64,000 nt of DNA from Orientallactaga sibirica (taxonomy: Eukaryota; Chordata; Mammalia; Rodentia; Dipodidae). Positions 12,610 to 23,990 of this stretch are shown one piece after another. Location of the stretch: the NCBI GenBank assembly GCA_036365145.1, contig JAEOAD010000024.1, positions 17,671,501 to 17,735,500 of the forward strand. The letters run 5' to 3'. The notes under the pieces are model-generated. The model saw only the letters and a program-made list of their open reading frames with translations, was not told the origin of the DNA and searched no databases. Within the stretch, counting starts at the first letter, position 1, and every line of letters starts with the position of its first letter. The position numbers were made by a program, and so were the translations under genes.

Positions 12610-13060
12610 TACCCACACACTTCTTTTTTTTAATTTTTATTTTTTTATTGACAACCTCCTTAATTGTAGACAATATCCCATGGTACTTCCTCCCTCCCCC
12701 CATATTCCCCTTTGAAACACCACTCTCCATCATATCCCCTCCCACTCTCAATCAGTCTTTTTTTTTTTTTTTTTTTTTTTTTTTGGTTTTCCGAGGTAAG
12801 GTCTCACACTAGCTCAGGCTGACCTGGAATTCACTCTCTATTCTCAGGGTGGGCTCGAACTCATGGTGATCCTTCTATCTCTGCCTCCCGAGTTCTGGGA
12901 TTAAAGGTGTGTGCCACCATGCCCGGCCTCTCTTTCTTATTTTGATGACATCATTTTTTCCTCCTATTATTATCGTCTTGTGTAGGTAGTGTCAGGCACT
13001 GTGAGGTCATGGATATCCAGGCACCCTGAGGGTGGAGGAGGAGTATTTGTGGAGGAAATC
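12610..13060 (-). repeat. rodent L1 3' end, reverse, split by a B1
   Basis: The reverse complement matches the forward L1 end at 32930-33140 ('gatggagagtg', 'ccatg..at.ttgtctacaattaaggaag', 'gtatccatgacctcacagtgcctgacactacct'). The two halves lie at 12610-12754 and 12928-13060. Confidence 0.75.
12755..12927 (-). repeat. B1 SINE nested in L1
   Basis: A poly(T) lead, 'ccgaggtaaggtctcacact', then 'tgctggg'-like and 'ggtgtgtgccaccatgcccggc' ends. It is a complete reverse B1. Confidence 0.93.
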
Positions 13061-13061
13061 C

Positions 13062-13215
13062 TGACACAGGGATCTACGCACTATGGGGAGGTTGTTATCC
13101 ATGCTGGGATGAGACTTCTCAATGTTATGGCTGCTTTGGGGTCTCCACACTCCTATACAGGTAACCCCTCATCCATGCTCTGTAAGTAACCCCAATAAAC
13201 TCATTGGTTCACAAA
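13062..13215 (+). repeat. 3' end of a family-A LTR
   Basis: 'ctatggggaggttgttatcc..ctgggatgagacttctc' and 'ctctgtaagtaaccccaataaactcattggttcac' match 390-515. AATAAA is at about 13194. Confidence 0.6.
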
Positions 13216-13860
13216 AAAACAGAGTGATTGTGTATCTTGTTCATGTTCATAAATCTAATGAGTGGTAGAAACAATCTTGAGTTATCTGCTTATTAAACAG
13301 AGACCCTATTTCCACTTCCCAAATAAAAGAAAATTAAGAAAAAAAATATATAAGATTCATGAGTCATGCAAGGAAGGAAAACTGTGGCATAGTACTTGAT
13401 TTATTATGCAGGCTTGGTTTTACAAAAACAATCAAGCACTAGATATCTTGTCTAGCAGCTTTTAAAAATATAAGACAAAACTAATTATCAGTGGCATCTA
13501 AGACAGAAAATTTAATTGCAAAGCAATTTATTCCTTCTCGTCATAGGATAACATCCAATCTGTATAAAACAGGAAGAAGCTGTAACAAAGAACTTCTGTT
13601 TTTTCTATCAAGATGTTTCCCTTTCTTATTAGTGCTTTTTACTAGTATCTATTAATTGTATAAAATAATGGGTTTGCTGATGCATTTTCATATATGTAGA
13701 TTTACAGTTTGATTATATGCATACACTCACGTGTGTGCGCACACACACACACACATCATCATCATCATAAAGTTCTCTTGTCACATTGTTTCATTAGAGG
13801 TAATTACCACAAACTACTTGGTAATTATTTTCTATATCTTTCCCTAAATGAAACAAAGAA
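13216..13860. other. intergenic DNA with a compound microsatellite
   Basis: No gene. A GTGTGTGCGC(AC)n(ATC)n tract lies at about 13732-13768. Confidence 0.6.
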
Positions 13861-13865
13861 AAGTA

Positions 13866-13966
13866 TGAACTTTGCATCTGGCTAAACGTGGGACTGGAGA
13901 TTGGAACCAGCATTCTTAGGCTTAGGATGCAGACGCCTTAACCACTAAGTCATCTCTCCAGCCCAT
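13866..13966 (-). repeat. 5'-truncated DIP, type B
   Basis: Only the tRNA-like half is present, 'tttgcatctggctaaacgtgggac' to 'aagtcatctctccagccc'. A short flank, atgaact, is found on both sides. Confidence 0.85.
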
Positions 13967-14202
13967 GAACTTCATTTTCAATAGTATTCTTTACCTTTTA
14001 CACAATGATAATGTTTCAGAAAATAAACAATTAGCAGAAAAACATGAAGCTCTGTAATTACAAAGTAGAACCCACCTAGCCTAAATGTAAAACAATTACT
14101 GGCACATGTATTTTTCTATTGATTTTATTAATTTGCTTCCTGATGATCCTGTATCTTTTTTTTCTTATATGATGATGTCTAATGCAATTAAAATGTTTGA
14201 AC

Positions 14203-14360
14203 AGATGGGCGTGGTGGCGCACACCTTTAATCCCAAGCACTTGGGAGGCAGAGGTAGGAGAATCGCCGTGAGTTCGAGACCAGCCTGAGAATGCACAGTG
14301 AATTCCAGGTCAGCCTGGGCCAGAGTGAGACCCTACTTGGAAAAACCAAAAAATAAAATA
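14203..14360 (+). repeat. B1 SINE
   Basis: 'gggcgtggtggcgcacacctttaatccc' through 'gagtgagaccctacttgg' plus an A tail. The host sequence atgtttgaaca is duplicated on either side. Confidence 0.94.
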
Positions 14361-14539
14361 GAATGTTTGAACATACCACCTCACAGTGTATTCTATGGAA
14401 TTTTTATAACATAATTGACTGTCAAACACAGAACTATTTGCCTTGAGTTAAAACAAAACATTGTCCCATTCAAATTCATAATATAGTTAGTTCCCCATGA
14501 TCTATCTTCCTGCTTAACAATATCCATATGTCACTTTCT

Positions 14540-15640
14540 TTTTTACATTTTTTTTAATTACCTATACTTTTTCTTCCATCTTTTCCCTTGGCACGCACTG
14601 ACCTGTAACTCCCAATACCAGCATGTGATTAACATCCACAATGAGCTGTTGATCAGTGAGACCTACAAGGTTTCCCAAAAGAAGACAGATTTCTGTCAGA
14701 GTACTTGATGACCCATCAAAGGTTAATAGTAAGAGCCTACTGCTGAAGACATGGAACATGGAGAGACCTGGCTGGAATATGGAAGAGAGTCAGTCCCCAG
14801 ACAGCTTATCTAGTACAAGAAGGCGCTACATAAGTGACTGGGGGAAAACGACCAACATCTGTCTAAACAACTGGTGGTCTAAGCTACTCAGCAGCAAACA
14901 ACCTGACGTGATGCTCACACAAGTGCAGCAGTGGCACACAGCCATGGTGGGTTACCAACTGCTCGAGATTTGGCTAATAGATCCGCTCAGTGGAATGGAA
15001 CCCATACCTGGAAACGGGAAACAAGTCAGAACCATATCCAAAAATGAGCCTGCACTCCAATATCAAGCTCCCACCAATAGTGGGATACAAGAGGGCCTAC
15101 ACCTACTAAATTCTCTCTAAAATAATAATGGTTATCCATGTATCTTGCACTGACCTCACTCTCTGTTGGAGAATCTGCTTCTCTCTTTAAGATGGACGCA
15201 AATCCTGAGGAGAGAAACAGCCCATCACACCTCAACAGGGCACCAGCTGAAGCCATAAAATTATAGGGGTCAAATGAGCAAGAGTGCTGCCTTATTGGTA
15301 AACCTGGTAGCAGCACAAGGGCGAAGGAGATAGACACAAAGAACACTCAACCCCTACCAAATCAGATATCCAGAGACACACAAAACCTCGTCACTGAAAT
15401 AGACCTAAAATGAACCCAACATGGCTCAGGGAAATTCGCAGAAGAGGGGGCAGAAAGATTGTTAGAGCCAGGAGTTGGTTCCTTATGCACAGAGTCATTG
15501 CCTTTCCTACATAACTGATGGCTACGCACATAAGGCAAGACCCACATTACCCATGGGGGGAGGACAGGGAGAAGGCTAACGATGGTACCATCATGGCTGT
15601 ATACATATCATATAGATAACTAATAAGAAAATATATTTTA
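14540..15640 (+). repeat. rodent L1 3' UTR (second subfamily)
   Basis: The sequence resembles a rodent L1 3' UTR ('gagctgttgatcagtgagacctacaagg', 'aagacagatttctgtcagagt', 'gctcagggaaattcgcagaagagggggcagaaagattg', '..atggtaccatcatggct') and ends in an A/T-rich tail. The open 154-aa frame at 14656-15120 is inside it and is regarded as chance. A 15-bp direct repeat encloses this L1 together with the next SINE. Confidence 0.65.
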
Positions 15641-15641
15641 A

Positions 15642-15848
15642 AATATTTTACTTATTTATTTATTTGAAAGAGAGAGGAAGAAGCAGAGAGAAAGAATGGG
15701 TGAGCTAGGGCCTCCAGCCACTGCAAATGAACTCCAGATGCATGTGCCCTCTTGTGCTTCTGGCTTATGTGGGTCCCAGAGAATTAAATCAGGGTCCTTA
15801 GGATTCACAGGCAATTGCCTTAACCGCTAAGCCATTTGCCCAGCCCTT
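15642..15848 (-). repeat. DIP SINE at the L1 tail
   Basis: A reverse copy sits between the L1 tail and the right-hand duplication catatgtcactttct (14525-14539 and 15849-15863). Confidence 0.92.
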
Positions 15849-15863
15849 CATATGTCACTTTCT

Positions 15864-17160
15864 GATCCTGACAGATAATGTGATAATAAAAAAGTTTGCA
15901 CTGAGCTGGTATGCCATGTCATGGTTTACATAAAAGGAACTTTTGGCAAAAGGGTTCTCAATGGGATGGCATAGCCTTACACCTGAAAAAGCTATTATTA
16001 AATAGTGGGAGATAAAGGTATTAAGATGGAAATTGCGCAGCAAAGTCACGAGTAGCAAACAAGCTTTAAGATTCAGTTTAGCCTTGGTAATGCAAAATGA
16101 ACGTCTCAAGAGAGAGTAAGACATTATTATCATTAGTAAACAAGGACAGAAATTTCCATTCCCAGATAAAAAGATTTTTTTCCCTAGCTGTAACAAGATT
16201 TAAAAATACCAAAAGGCAAATGCATTAAGGAGAACAAAAATTGGTCCTAATTCTTTGAAAGATTTTTCTAGAGGTTGACAAAGGAAGTTGTAACTGAAGT
16301 GACTTTTAACCTTCTTAGAAAGCTGAAAAACCACATGGATTTTGCTATTGATCAGGAAGAAATTCTGAACCTGAAGGCAAGGTATTTTTCTGCCTCTATA
16401 AAATATTGCACACATGTTAAAAACATTGATGTCAACATTAATATTTCATGTAGTAAATAATGTGTGCAGATTCATTAAGAGAGACACCAGTTCCCCCTGT
16501 GGTGGGCAAGCACACACCCTCATCTTGTAGCCGTTCTCTACCCTGAAGAGCAAGTCTAATAAGTACACACCTTAGAAAAAGTGTATGCACGCTAGATCCT
16601 ATGAGGAAATGGGAGAAGTTCAGGTTTCCATCATCTTGCCTTTTATTGACCTCACACACATTTCCCATTGTATAAAATATCCATTGAAAAAGCAATTTTA
16701 GTAAAAACAGAGAGAGAGAAGATTGCTCTTATCTTGCTACTGGCCTTGCTCAACCCAAGAGAATGAGAGATGCATGGCTTAATAAAAGGAATGTAATATC
16801 AATAAAAGTTTTTGTTGTCCTTTGGTCTTGCTGGCTCTGAAGGTCAGGGTGATGTTTACAAGAAATGCGCCTCTCACATCCCTAGGAGACAGCAAAGATT
16901 AGCAGCAAGGCACAAAACAGAAGAAGTCAAGAAGGTGGAAGCCTCTCCTCATGCTTGCTCCTTCCCCCTGTTCCTACCCACCTGAGCCTACCTTCCTGAA
17001 GCCAACAGACTGAAGCCAGCTTGTCAGGTCTTTGTTCTTTTGTTCTCAAGAAAATAAGGGTGTTCTGTGGAAGAGCTGAAGCTGCTGCGCAAGCCTTTCA
17101 GTTCCCAGTTTCTTTCTGCATGTTATCTCTCTGTCACTCCCTCTACCATGTTAAGGCTGT
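15864..17160. other. SINE-free single-copy block with a possible exon
   Basis: 1.3 kb without any SINE in a region where they occur every few hundred bases. It contains the exon candidate at 16272-16381. No other gene signal was seen. Confidence 0.45.
16272..16381 (+). CDS. possible internal exon (unassigned)
   Basis: Bounded by 'gatttttctag' on the left and 'gcaag|gtattttt' on the right. The block is open in one frame for 36 codons, and the frame extends to the stop near 16458. Its translation is hydrophilic and helix-like, with a run containing LLRKLKNHMDFAIDQEEI. I do not recognise the family. The polypyrimidine tract is short and the donor is only fair, so it could be a relic exon or chance. 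Confidence 0.25.
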
Positions 17161-17164
17161 TATA

Positions 17165-17315
17165 CTCTTTTGCAATTTCATCTTTTTATTTTTAAATTTT
17201 GATTTGGGCTGGAGAGACTAGCGGCTAAGGCGCCTGCCTCTACCTAAGAATGTTAATGTCCAGTGGTTATCTCCAGGTCCTCTTTTGCAATTTCATCTTT
17301 TTATTTTTAAATTTT
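17165..17315 (+). repeat. truncated DIP in a 36-bp duplication
   Basis: About 73 bp of DIP head (17207-17279) is flanked by a perfect 36-bp repeat at 17165-17200 and 17280-17315, beginning ctcttttgcaatttcatc. The insert stops at the 'ctccaggtcc' segment and has no CT or A tail. Confidence 0.85.
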
Positions 17316-17389
17316 AGGATTTATTTTATAAATAAAAATAATATAAAAAAAAATTTAAATTTTATTTATTTTATTTATTTTAATTAATT

Positions 17390-17612
17390 AATTAATTTAT
17401 TTATTTATTTATTTATTTATTTGAGGGAGGGACAGAGAGAGAGAAAGGCAGATAGAAAGAGGTAATGGGCACACCAGGGCCTTTGTCCATTGCAAACTCC
17501 AGATGCACCTTGTGCATCTAGCTTACATGGGTCCTGGTGAATCAAACCTAAGCTCTTTGGCTTTGCAGGCAAATGGTGCCTTAAATGCTAAGCCATCTTA
17601 CACCCAGCCCTG
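17390..17612 (-). repeat. DIP SINE, type A
   Basis: A (TTTA)n lead, 'gacagagagagagaaagg', the core with a short deletion near 'actccagatgcaccttgtgc', and the head 'taagccatcttacacccagccc'. Confidence 0.88.
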
Positions 17613-17675
17613 TAATTTCATTTTGTACAGAATTTTCAGGTCCTTATCAATGTTGTGGCCTTAAAACATGAATCC

Positions 17676-17935
17676 AGGGCTGGAGAGATGGCTTAGCGGT
17701 TAAGTCACCTGCCCGCTAAGCCTAAGAACGTCAGTTCCAATCTCCAGGTCCCATATTTAGCCAGATGCAAAGTGACGCAAGGACACAATGCTGCACTCGC
17801 CCACAAGGGGGCACACACATCTGGAGTTCATTTGCAGTGGCTGAGATACTGCTGGTGGCGCCCATTTTCTTCCTCTCCCCCCCTCTCTCTCTGTGTCTCT
17901 CTCCAAAAACAAAAAACAAAAAAAAAAAAAAAGAT
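17676..17935 (+). repeat. DIP SINE, type B
   Basis: Type-B core with 'agtgacgcaaggacacaatgctgcactcgcccacaaggggg' and a C/T tail ending in CAAAAAC repeats. Confidence 0.93.
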
Positions 17936-18072
17936 AAATCCCATTTGTGCTTTTATTTCTGAATCCTGAGAGAGAATACAGTTTGTTCCATTCTGTATTC
18001 TGTGTTCAATGGTGATTGAAACATAATTGTTACTATTGGTTGAATTGTGTCCTCCAAAAAGACATATTAGAG

Positions 18073-18425
18073 TCTGGAGTGGTGGCTTAGTGTACAGAGT
18101 GTTTGCCACACAAGCATAGGATCGGAATTTAAATCCCCAGCATCAACATTTTAAAAAATAATTCAAAAAGCTGGGTGTTATGGCAGTGCCTGTAATCCCA
18201 GCACTGGAGAAGAAGATTCATTCACATCTCCATGTCTTGCCAGTAAGCTTGTTTAGCCAAATTACTGAGCTTTGGGTTCAGTGAGAGACCCTGGCTCAAG
18301 AAAAGTTGCTGGAGGACAATAGAGGAAGACACTTGACATTGACACTGAACTTTGACTTCCACAGGCATGTGTACACAGGTGACCGCCCCATATACACAAT
18401 CACACATACCTCATGCAAACCCACA
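18073..18425 (+). repeat. B3-like SINE
   Basis: A tRNA-like head ('gtggtggcttagtgtacagag..ccccagcatc') is followed by 'tgtaatcccagcactgg', 'ggttcagtgagagaccctggctcaag', 'gaggaagacacttgac' and 'gtgtacacaggtgac', the order seen in rodent B3. Confidence 0.7.
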
Positions 18426-18654
18426 CAAAAACAAAACACAAAGAAAAAACATATTGCAGTCCTAGCCCCCAATACATAAATGTAGACTTATTTGGGAACA
18501 GAATCTTTTTAGATGTAACCAAATTAAGATAAGGTCATTAGGGTGGATCTTTAATCTCTTAGGACTGATGTCTTTATGAGAAGAGGGAAATTTAGACATA
18601 AGTATAGAGGGAAGATGGCTGACTGTAGACACAGAGGCGGATTTTGGGTTTGTG

Positions 18655-19015
18655 CTCCTGTTGCAGTCAGGTTCGCATTGCTGGCAAAAATCACCTGACC
18701 AAGAGCAGCTTTTGAGGAACAAAAAAAGGGTTTATATTGGCATACATCTTGATGGGAAGCTCCATGATGTCAGGGGAAAACAATGGCATGAGCAGAGGGT
18801 GGACATCACCCCCTGGCCAACATCAGATGGACAATACAGCAAGAGAGGGTGCCAAACACTGGCAAGGGGACACTGGCTATGATACCCATAAGCCCGCCCC
18901 CAACAATATACTGCCTCCAGGAGGCATTAATTCCCAAATCTCCATCAGCTAGGAACCTAGCATTCAGAACACCTACTTTTATAGGGGACACCTGAATCAA
19001 ACCACTGCCACTTCC
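18655..19015 (+). repeat. interspersed repeat family C, copy 2
   Basis: 'ggcaaaaatcacctgacc', 'aagggtttatattggcatac', 'tccatgatg', then 'ataggggacacctgaatcaaaccactgcc'. Same layout as copies at 5490 and 48490. Confidence 0.5.
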
Positions 19016-19365
19016 AAAAGCAAAGGAAAGCCCAGTGGCAAGAAGGACCTTCCCTACTTGAAAAAAAAAAAAAACAAAACACCTTCCTTTAGACTTACAG
19101 CTTACACGATTGTGAAGGAATACATTTGTGATGTTATAAGCCATGCAATGCTAGAAAACTAACATTGTCACTTTAACCAATTACCCATTCCTGACCCAAA
19201 TATTTGGAAGGTGTCATACACATTTTTCTCTTCAGCCAGAGGTTGTGGGAAGAATTTTTGTCTAAGAAATTATCGAAGTTTATAAGCATTTCCTATATCT
19301 CTTGTTAAAAACATAACTAGTGCGACTGCTAATAAAATTCTCAAAGAAGGAAAAAAAAAAAGGCA

Positions 19366-19448
19366 AAATGGACTGAAGATGTGGCTTGGTGACAGAGTGC
19401 TTATCTAGCATGTCCAAGGTCACAGAGTACATCCCCAGCAGTGACACA
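19366..19448 (+). repeat. ID-like SINE
   Basis: 'ctgaagatgtggcttggtgacagagtgcttatctagcatg' and 'catccccagcag' follow the ID/BC1 head. Confidence 0.6.
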
Positions 19449-19459
19449 GCGGAAAGACC

Positions 19460-20570
19460 CGGTGTGCTCCGTTTCATCAGAAATATGGGGTTTTTTCCTC
19501 TTGTTTTCAGAGCAAGGGAAATTTTCCAAAGGGAGAAAGTCGAACTAAGAAAGTTCTTTTAAATGTCTTCTTTCCCCTCTTCCACATAACTTGTCATACT
19601 TTGCCTAAGAGAATTTAAATGCAGGATGGATTTCAAAGTGAACACTGGCCATCAGTCATCATTTTGTAAAGTTGACCGTTCTCATTAGCATCAGAGAAAG
19701 TATGAAAACCTGAGCTAATGCCAAGAAAGAGACAGGCACAAAGTGCTCTTCCATTCGATTCCCTTAAATAAGCTAAGCAGGGCCATGAATAGCCTCCTTA
19801 AGAGTCACCACAGGGGTTTGCACTTACCCTCTGGAAGGGGGGTTGGCAAACACGGTCAAAGTAGGCAATCTGACTTCGGCTTTTGGAACGCTTCAGTGTA
19901 GCCTAGGTACACTCTTACTTGCTTATTTTGCAATGAATGCTTTTGTGTCAAAACGTGTGATGAAAACTGGCCTGAACAGCTAGTCTTTTACCGTCTGATC
20001 CTCTACAGGGCGATTCTGGGATCCTTTTTATTTCTCATTTCTAAATCAAGACCATCGCTCAACAATGTCATCAAATTATGACTCCATCGGTCTCTTAATC
20101 CATTAATTAGGTCAGAATTCTCATCATCCAATCACTGAGAGGCAGAGACCTATAATCCAATACATATTCCTTGGGGGAGGGAATAGTTCATATTAAAATC
20201 ATAAAATATCCTGGTTTCTCCCTTCTCATATTGGCTGTCTCCTTGGAGCCCTCTCTCTAAGTTGAAAATGTTGGGATGTTACACGATTTGGACTTGATAT
20301 TTCAATTTGGTCTTCAGAGCCTTCCAAAAATGCATTATTGCTTCTCCCCAAGAGGACCCCTGTTATAATGGCCTCTGCCTTTCTCTGCTTCTTCTGAAAA
20401 CGAATCTCAGCTACATCCAGAGTAGCTGACACACATGATCAGGGACAGTACCTTCAAGACACACAAGCACTGCACACAAGGAACCTGTACACTTTAAGAT
20501 ATGTTAAGACCCATTTCTGGCACCTGAGAAACTCAGACTTTCAGTGTGTTCTGGAAGTCACCCTCCACTT
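19460..20570. other. repeat-free single-copy block retaining CpGs
   Basis: 1.1 kb lacks any recognised repeat and keeps scattered CpG sites (for example near 19865-20100), unlike its surroundings. No exon was recognised. A conserved non-coding element is possible. Confidence 0.4.
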
Positions 20571-20589
20571 TTCATAGATTACCAATCAA

Positions 20590-20795
20590 ATGATCTTTGA
20601 TATTTTCTCTGTGTGTGCGTAGGGTGAATGTGCATGTACAGTGAGTCCCAGGGATCCACCTATCTCTGCCTGCTCAGCGCTGAGATTACAGCCACCCACC
20701 ATATCCAGCATTTTCACATGGATGCTGGAGATTAGACCCAATTCCTCATCTTGCAAGGCAAATATTTTACCAACTAAGCTATCCCTCAAGCCCCA
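20590..20795 (-). repeat. B4-like SINE (B1 plus ID)
   Basis: Read in reverse, an ID-like head ('ggcttgagggatagcttagttgg') is followed by 'ggtgggtggctgtaatctcagcgctgagcagg', a B1-like middle. Confidence 0.6.
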
Positions 20796-21029
20796 AATGT
20801 CCTTCCTTAGAAGCAAAAGTGAATTAATAAGGAAGCATTAATCGTTTCTGCAGAAACCAGATATGTGTACAACTTCCTGCTATAAGAGGTAACCTCATGT
20901 CACAGCATGAGGCTTAATAGCAATAGGATATGTATTTTCTGTATCCCCACAGGCAAAAAAAAAAAAAACATATCTAGTAACTTTTTTTTTTTTTTTTTTT
21001 TTTTACAAAAGTAAGGCTCAATATACTTT

Positions 21030-21174
21030 TAAAATATTTTTATTTATTTGACAGAGAAAGAGGGATAGAGAGATAGAGAGAGAAAATGGGTTGTCAGGGC
21101 CTCCAGCCACTGCGAGTAACTCCAGACACGTGTGCCCCCTTGTGCATCTGGCTAACATGGGTCTAGCCCCCTCA
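21030..21174 (-). repeat. DIP SINE lacking its head
   Basis: The tail and core run to 'atctggctaacatgggtct' and then stop. The tRNA-like head is missing. 'ctcaata' occurs on both sides. Confidence 0.8.
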
Positions 21175-21309
21175 ATACATTTGTTGTTACTGGCCCCAGA
21201 GATGCATATCTTGCAATGTCATCCTGGCCTGTTCTCAGACATTCAGATGGTTGACAGAGATCACAATGCAATGACCTTGTTTTGTTTGTTGGTTGGTTGG
21301 TTGTTTTTA

Positions 21310-21468
21310 TTTTGTTTGTTTTTTTTTTGAGGTAGGGTCTCGCTCTAGCCCAGGCTGACCCCTGGATTTCACTATGTAGACTCAGGCTGGCCCCAAACTC
21401 ATGGAGATCTTCCTATCTCTGCCTCCAAAGTGCTGGGATTAAAGTCATACACCACCACATCTGGGCAC
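21310..21468 (-). repeat. B1 SINE
   Basis: 'ttttttgaggtagggtctcgctctagccc' to 'acaccaccacatctgggc'. Confidence 0.92.
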
Positions 21469-21474
21469 AATAGC

Positions 21475-22595
21475 CTTGTTTTGACCAACACATGCTCACA
21501 ATGTTATTCCTTGCAACAACTCATCTGTGATATCAAAGACAGAGATGCTGCCACACAGTGTTCTACAACCCCAGTGTCCACATATCCCCATGACCCAATA
21601 GGCATTAATCCACTAACCCATCTCCATTTGCAGGGGAGGACGCCAGCAGGAAATAAAACAGAAAGCACATTTTGGCTGGTACTCTTGCCAGTAATACGCT
21701 GGATCCAACATGTACCAGCTGGTAAGAACCAACTGCTAAATCTTCAGAAATGCCATGAGCCACTTGATATGACACTTGGAGCTTAAAATCAGCCATCTTG
21801 GGAGTACTGGTGGCAGAGACATTAGCAAATGCAACAAAGCAGAGTCTCTCTCTGTCAGGAGCTGCCTGATCAACATTCCTTAGAGAACTTCTGACTCTGT
21901 CCCCATCCTTACTGTAGCATTCAAAATGCTCTTTTATTTTTAAAGAGGTGTTCTACTTGTTACAACTGACCAGCTCTTGATCGATCGGCAGGTTTGAGCT
22001 TCTTGATGATTTCCGTTTCTGAACAGACCTGCTTGTTTGTCATCTTCCCACTGACACAGAGTAGCAAGGAAACAAAGAAAAGCAGGTGTTACACCTCCCA
22101 GCAACAACTGGTCCACACATCAGTCAATCTATTTATCACTTGTGGTTATTAGCACTTGACTGTTTTCCAGTCTAACTATATCTTCCATAAATGCCCCCAA
22201 ATGAATGACAACGTGTTTTTTAATAAGCAGAGTAAGTTTAAAACGGAGTAGTGACAATATTTAGTGGTAAATATTTTAATTTCAAGAGTTGCAATACTTC
22301 CCTGGGAAATATAGAATAATACCAATTTCTCAAGACAGGCTGTTTCTGCAAAGCGGTAAAGAAAGAACAGCTGTGCGTGTTGGACTCAGGCCAGTGTGAT
22401 CAATTGGGGATGGGTTGCTGCTGGTCGTGGAAGTTTTAGTGTTCACTGTGCCACTCTCTAAGATCTGTAACAGGAGTAGTTTATCCCTTGTGGTTTTCAA
22501 TTGATTTCCCTCCCGAGGAAAGAGAAATAAATTTCATTCTAAATTTGACTCTTATCTACATTGATAACTTTATTCCTACCCAGCCCCTACTTTTA
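21475..22595. other. intergenic DNA, no gene seen
   Basis: A 118-aa frame at 21430-21786 begins inside the B1 and has no exon borders. Nothing else recognised. Confidence 0.5.
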
Positions 22596-22599
22596 TTTA

Positions 22600-22818
22600 T
22601 TTATTTATTTATTATTATTATTAATTTCAAAGTCACTCCCAGGCCAGGAGAGAGTGAAGCAGAGACATAGCAGTGTCTCAGCTGCTGAGAACAAAATCCA
22701 AAGCACTCTTGTGGAGGCTGCATCACTTTGCATCTGAACCTTTGAACCGCTGGCCACCCTGAGACCTACTTAGGCTTAAGAGGCAGGCGCCTTAACCCCT
22801 AAGCCATCTCTCCAGCCC
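22600..22818 (-). repeat. DIP SINE, type B, degraded
   Basis: 'gctgctgagaacaaaatcc', 'gcatcactttgcatctg' and the head 'gcgccttaacccctaagccatctctccagcccc'. An internal part of the 'cccacaag' block is lost. Confidence 0.85.
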
Positions 22819-22869
22819 CCAGTCTTTTATAGCTAATCAAAGTCACTCCCAGGCTAGAGTGGACCTTTA

Positions 22870-23310
22870 ACCCAGCACTCAGGAGGCAAAAAACAACAAC
22901 AACAAGTCAAGGCTAGAGTGAAAAACAAACAACAACAACGACCACAAAGTCACTCCCATACCCATGGGCTCATTTTCTGTGGTTTCTGTTATCCAGAGTC
23001 AAATAAGCTGTGAAAATACTAAATGAAAAATTGCAGAAGTAATGCATTGGTTTTAAATAGGTTTGACTATAGTATATTATAATCATTCTGCTATTCACTA
23101 CAGCTAATTTCTAACAGCTTCATTTATAAATTTAACTTCATTATAAGTTTGTAAGAACAGGTAAATAATGAAATCCTTAGAACTTAAAAACAAAAACAAC
23201 AACAACAAAAAAAAACCTACATGGTATGAGGTGACATCTCACCATGTTTTAATTTGGGTTTTTCTGATGATTAGTGACATGAAACACACTTTCATTGGTG
23301 TATCTGCTTT
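22870..23310. other. B1 debris, (CAA)n tracts and unassigned sequence
   Basis: 'acctttaacccagcactcaggaggc' near 22864 is a scrap of B1. CAA-rich tracts lie near 22892 and 22928, and again near 23190. No gene. Confidence 0.55.
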
Positions 23311-23329
23311 TAAGAAATATCAATTTGGG

Positions 23330-23562
23330 GGCTGGAGAGATGGCTTAGTGGTTAAGTGCTTGTCTGTGAAGCCTAAGGACCCCGGTTCGAGGCTCAATTC
23401 TCCAGGACCCATGTAAGCCAGATGCACAAGTGGGCGCATGCATCTGGAGTTCGTTTGCAGTGGCTGGAGGCCTGGCACGCCCATTCTCTCTCTCTCTACC
23501 TGCCTATTTCTGTATCTCTCTGTCTCTCTCAAATAAATAAATAATAAAATATTTTTTACAAA
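23330..23562 (+). repeat. DIP SINE, type A
   Basis: Full length. The 18-bp target duplication aagaaatatcaatttggg is at 23312-23329 and 23563-23580, which indicates a relatively recent insertion. Confidence 0.96.
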
Positions 23563-23689
23563 AAGAAATATCAATTTGGGTTCTTTTCTTATTTTTTTAA
23601 TCAGGTATTTCTTTTCTTGTTGTTGAGTTGTTTAAATTCCTTATTTTGAGTAGTATTAATCCCTCCTTGGTTATATGCTTTGCTGAGAT

Positions 23690-23770
23690 CAGGGATATAG
23701 CTCAGTGACAGAATGTGTGCTTAGCGTGCCCAAGGACCTGAGTTTGATCTCTACCACATGCAAGGAAAAA
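23690..23770 (+). repeat. ID-like SINE
   Basis: 'agggatatagctcagtgacagaatgtgtgcttagc' and 'gagtttgatctctaccac'. Confidence 0.6.
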
Positions 23771-23990
23771 GTAATGGCTTCTATAAAATCCACTGGGTGT
23801 CTTTGAATATATCCCACCTATAATGGGTATTGCTATATTCATAAAAGGCTTGGTTTCTCTATATATTACTAGTGAAAAGTATATATCAAATCATATTCTG
23901 GTATTAAAACATCACCCTCGTGAATAACCCATAATACATAAATGTCTACCATTTAAACTACATTCTTTTGGCTTAAAAAAAGATTATGTG

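Noticed and set aside
14656..15120. 154-aa open frame
   Set aside because: It lies wholly in L1 3' UTR-like sequence and does not resemble ORF1 or ORF2.
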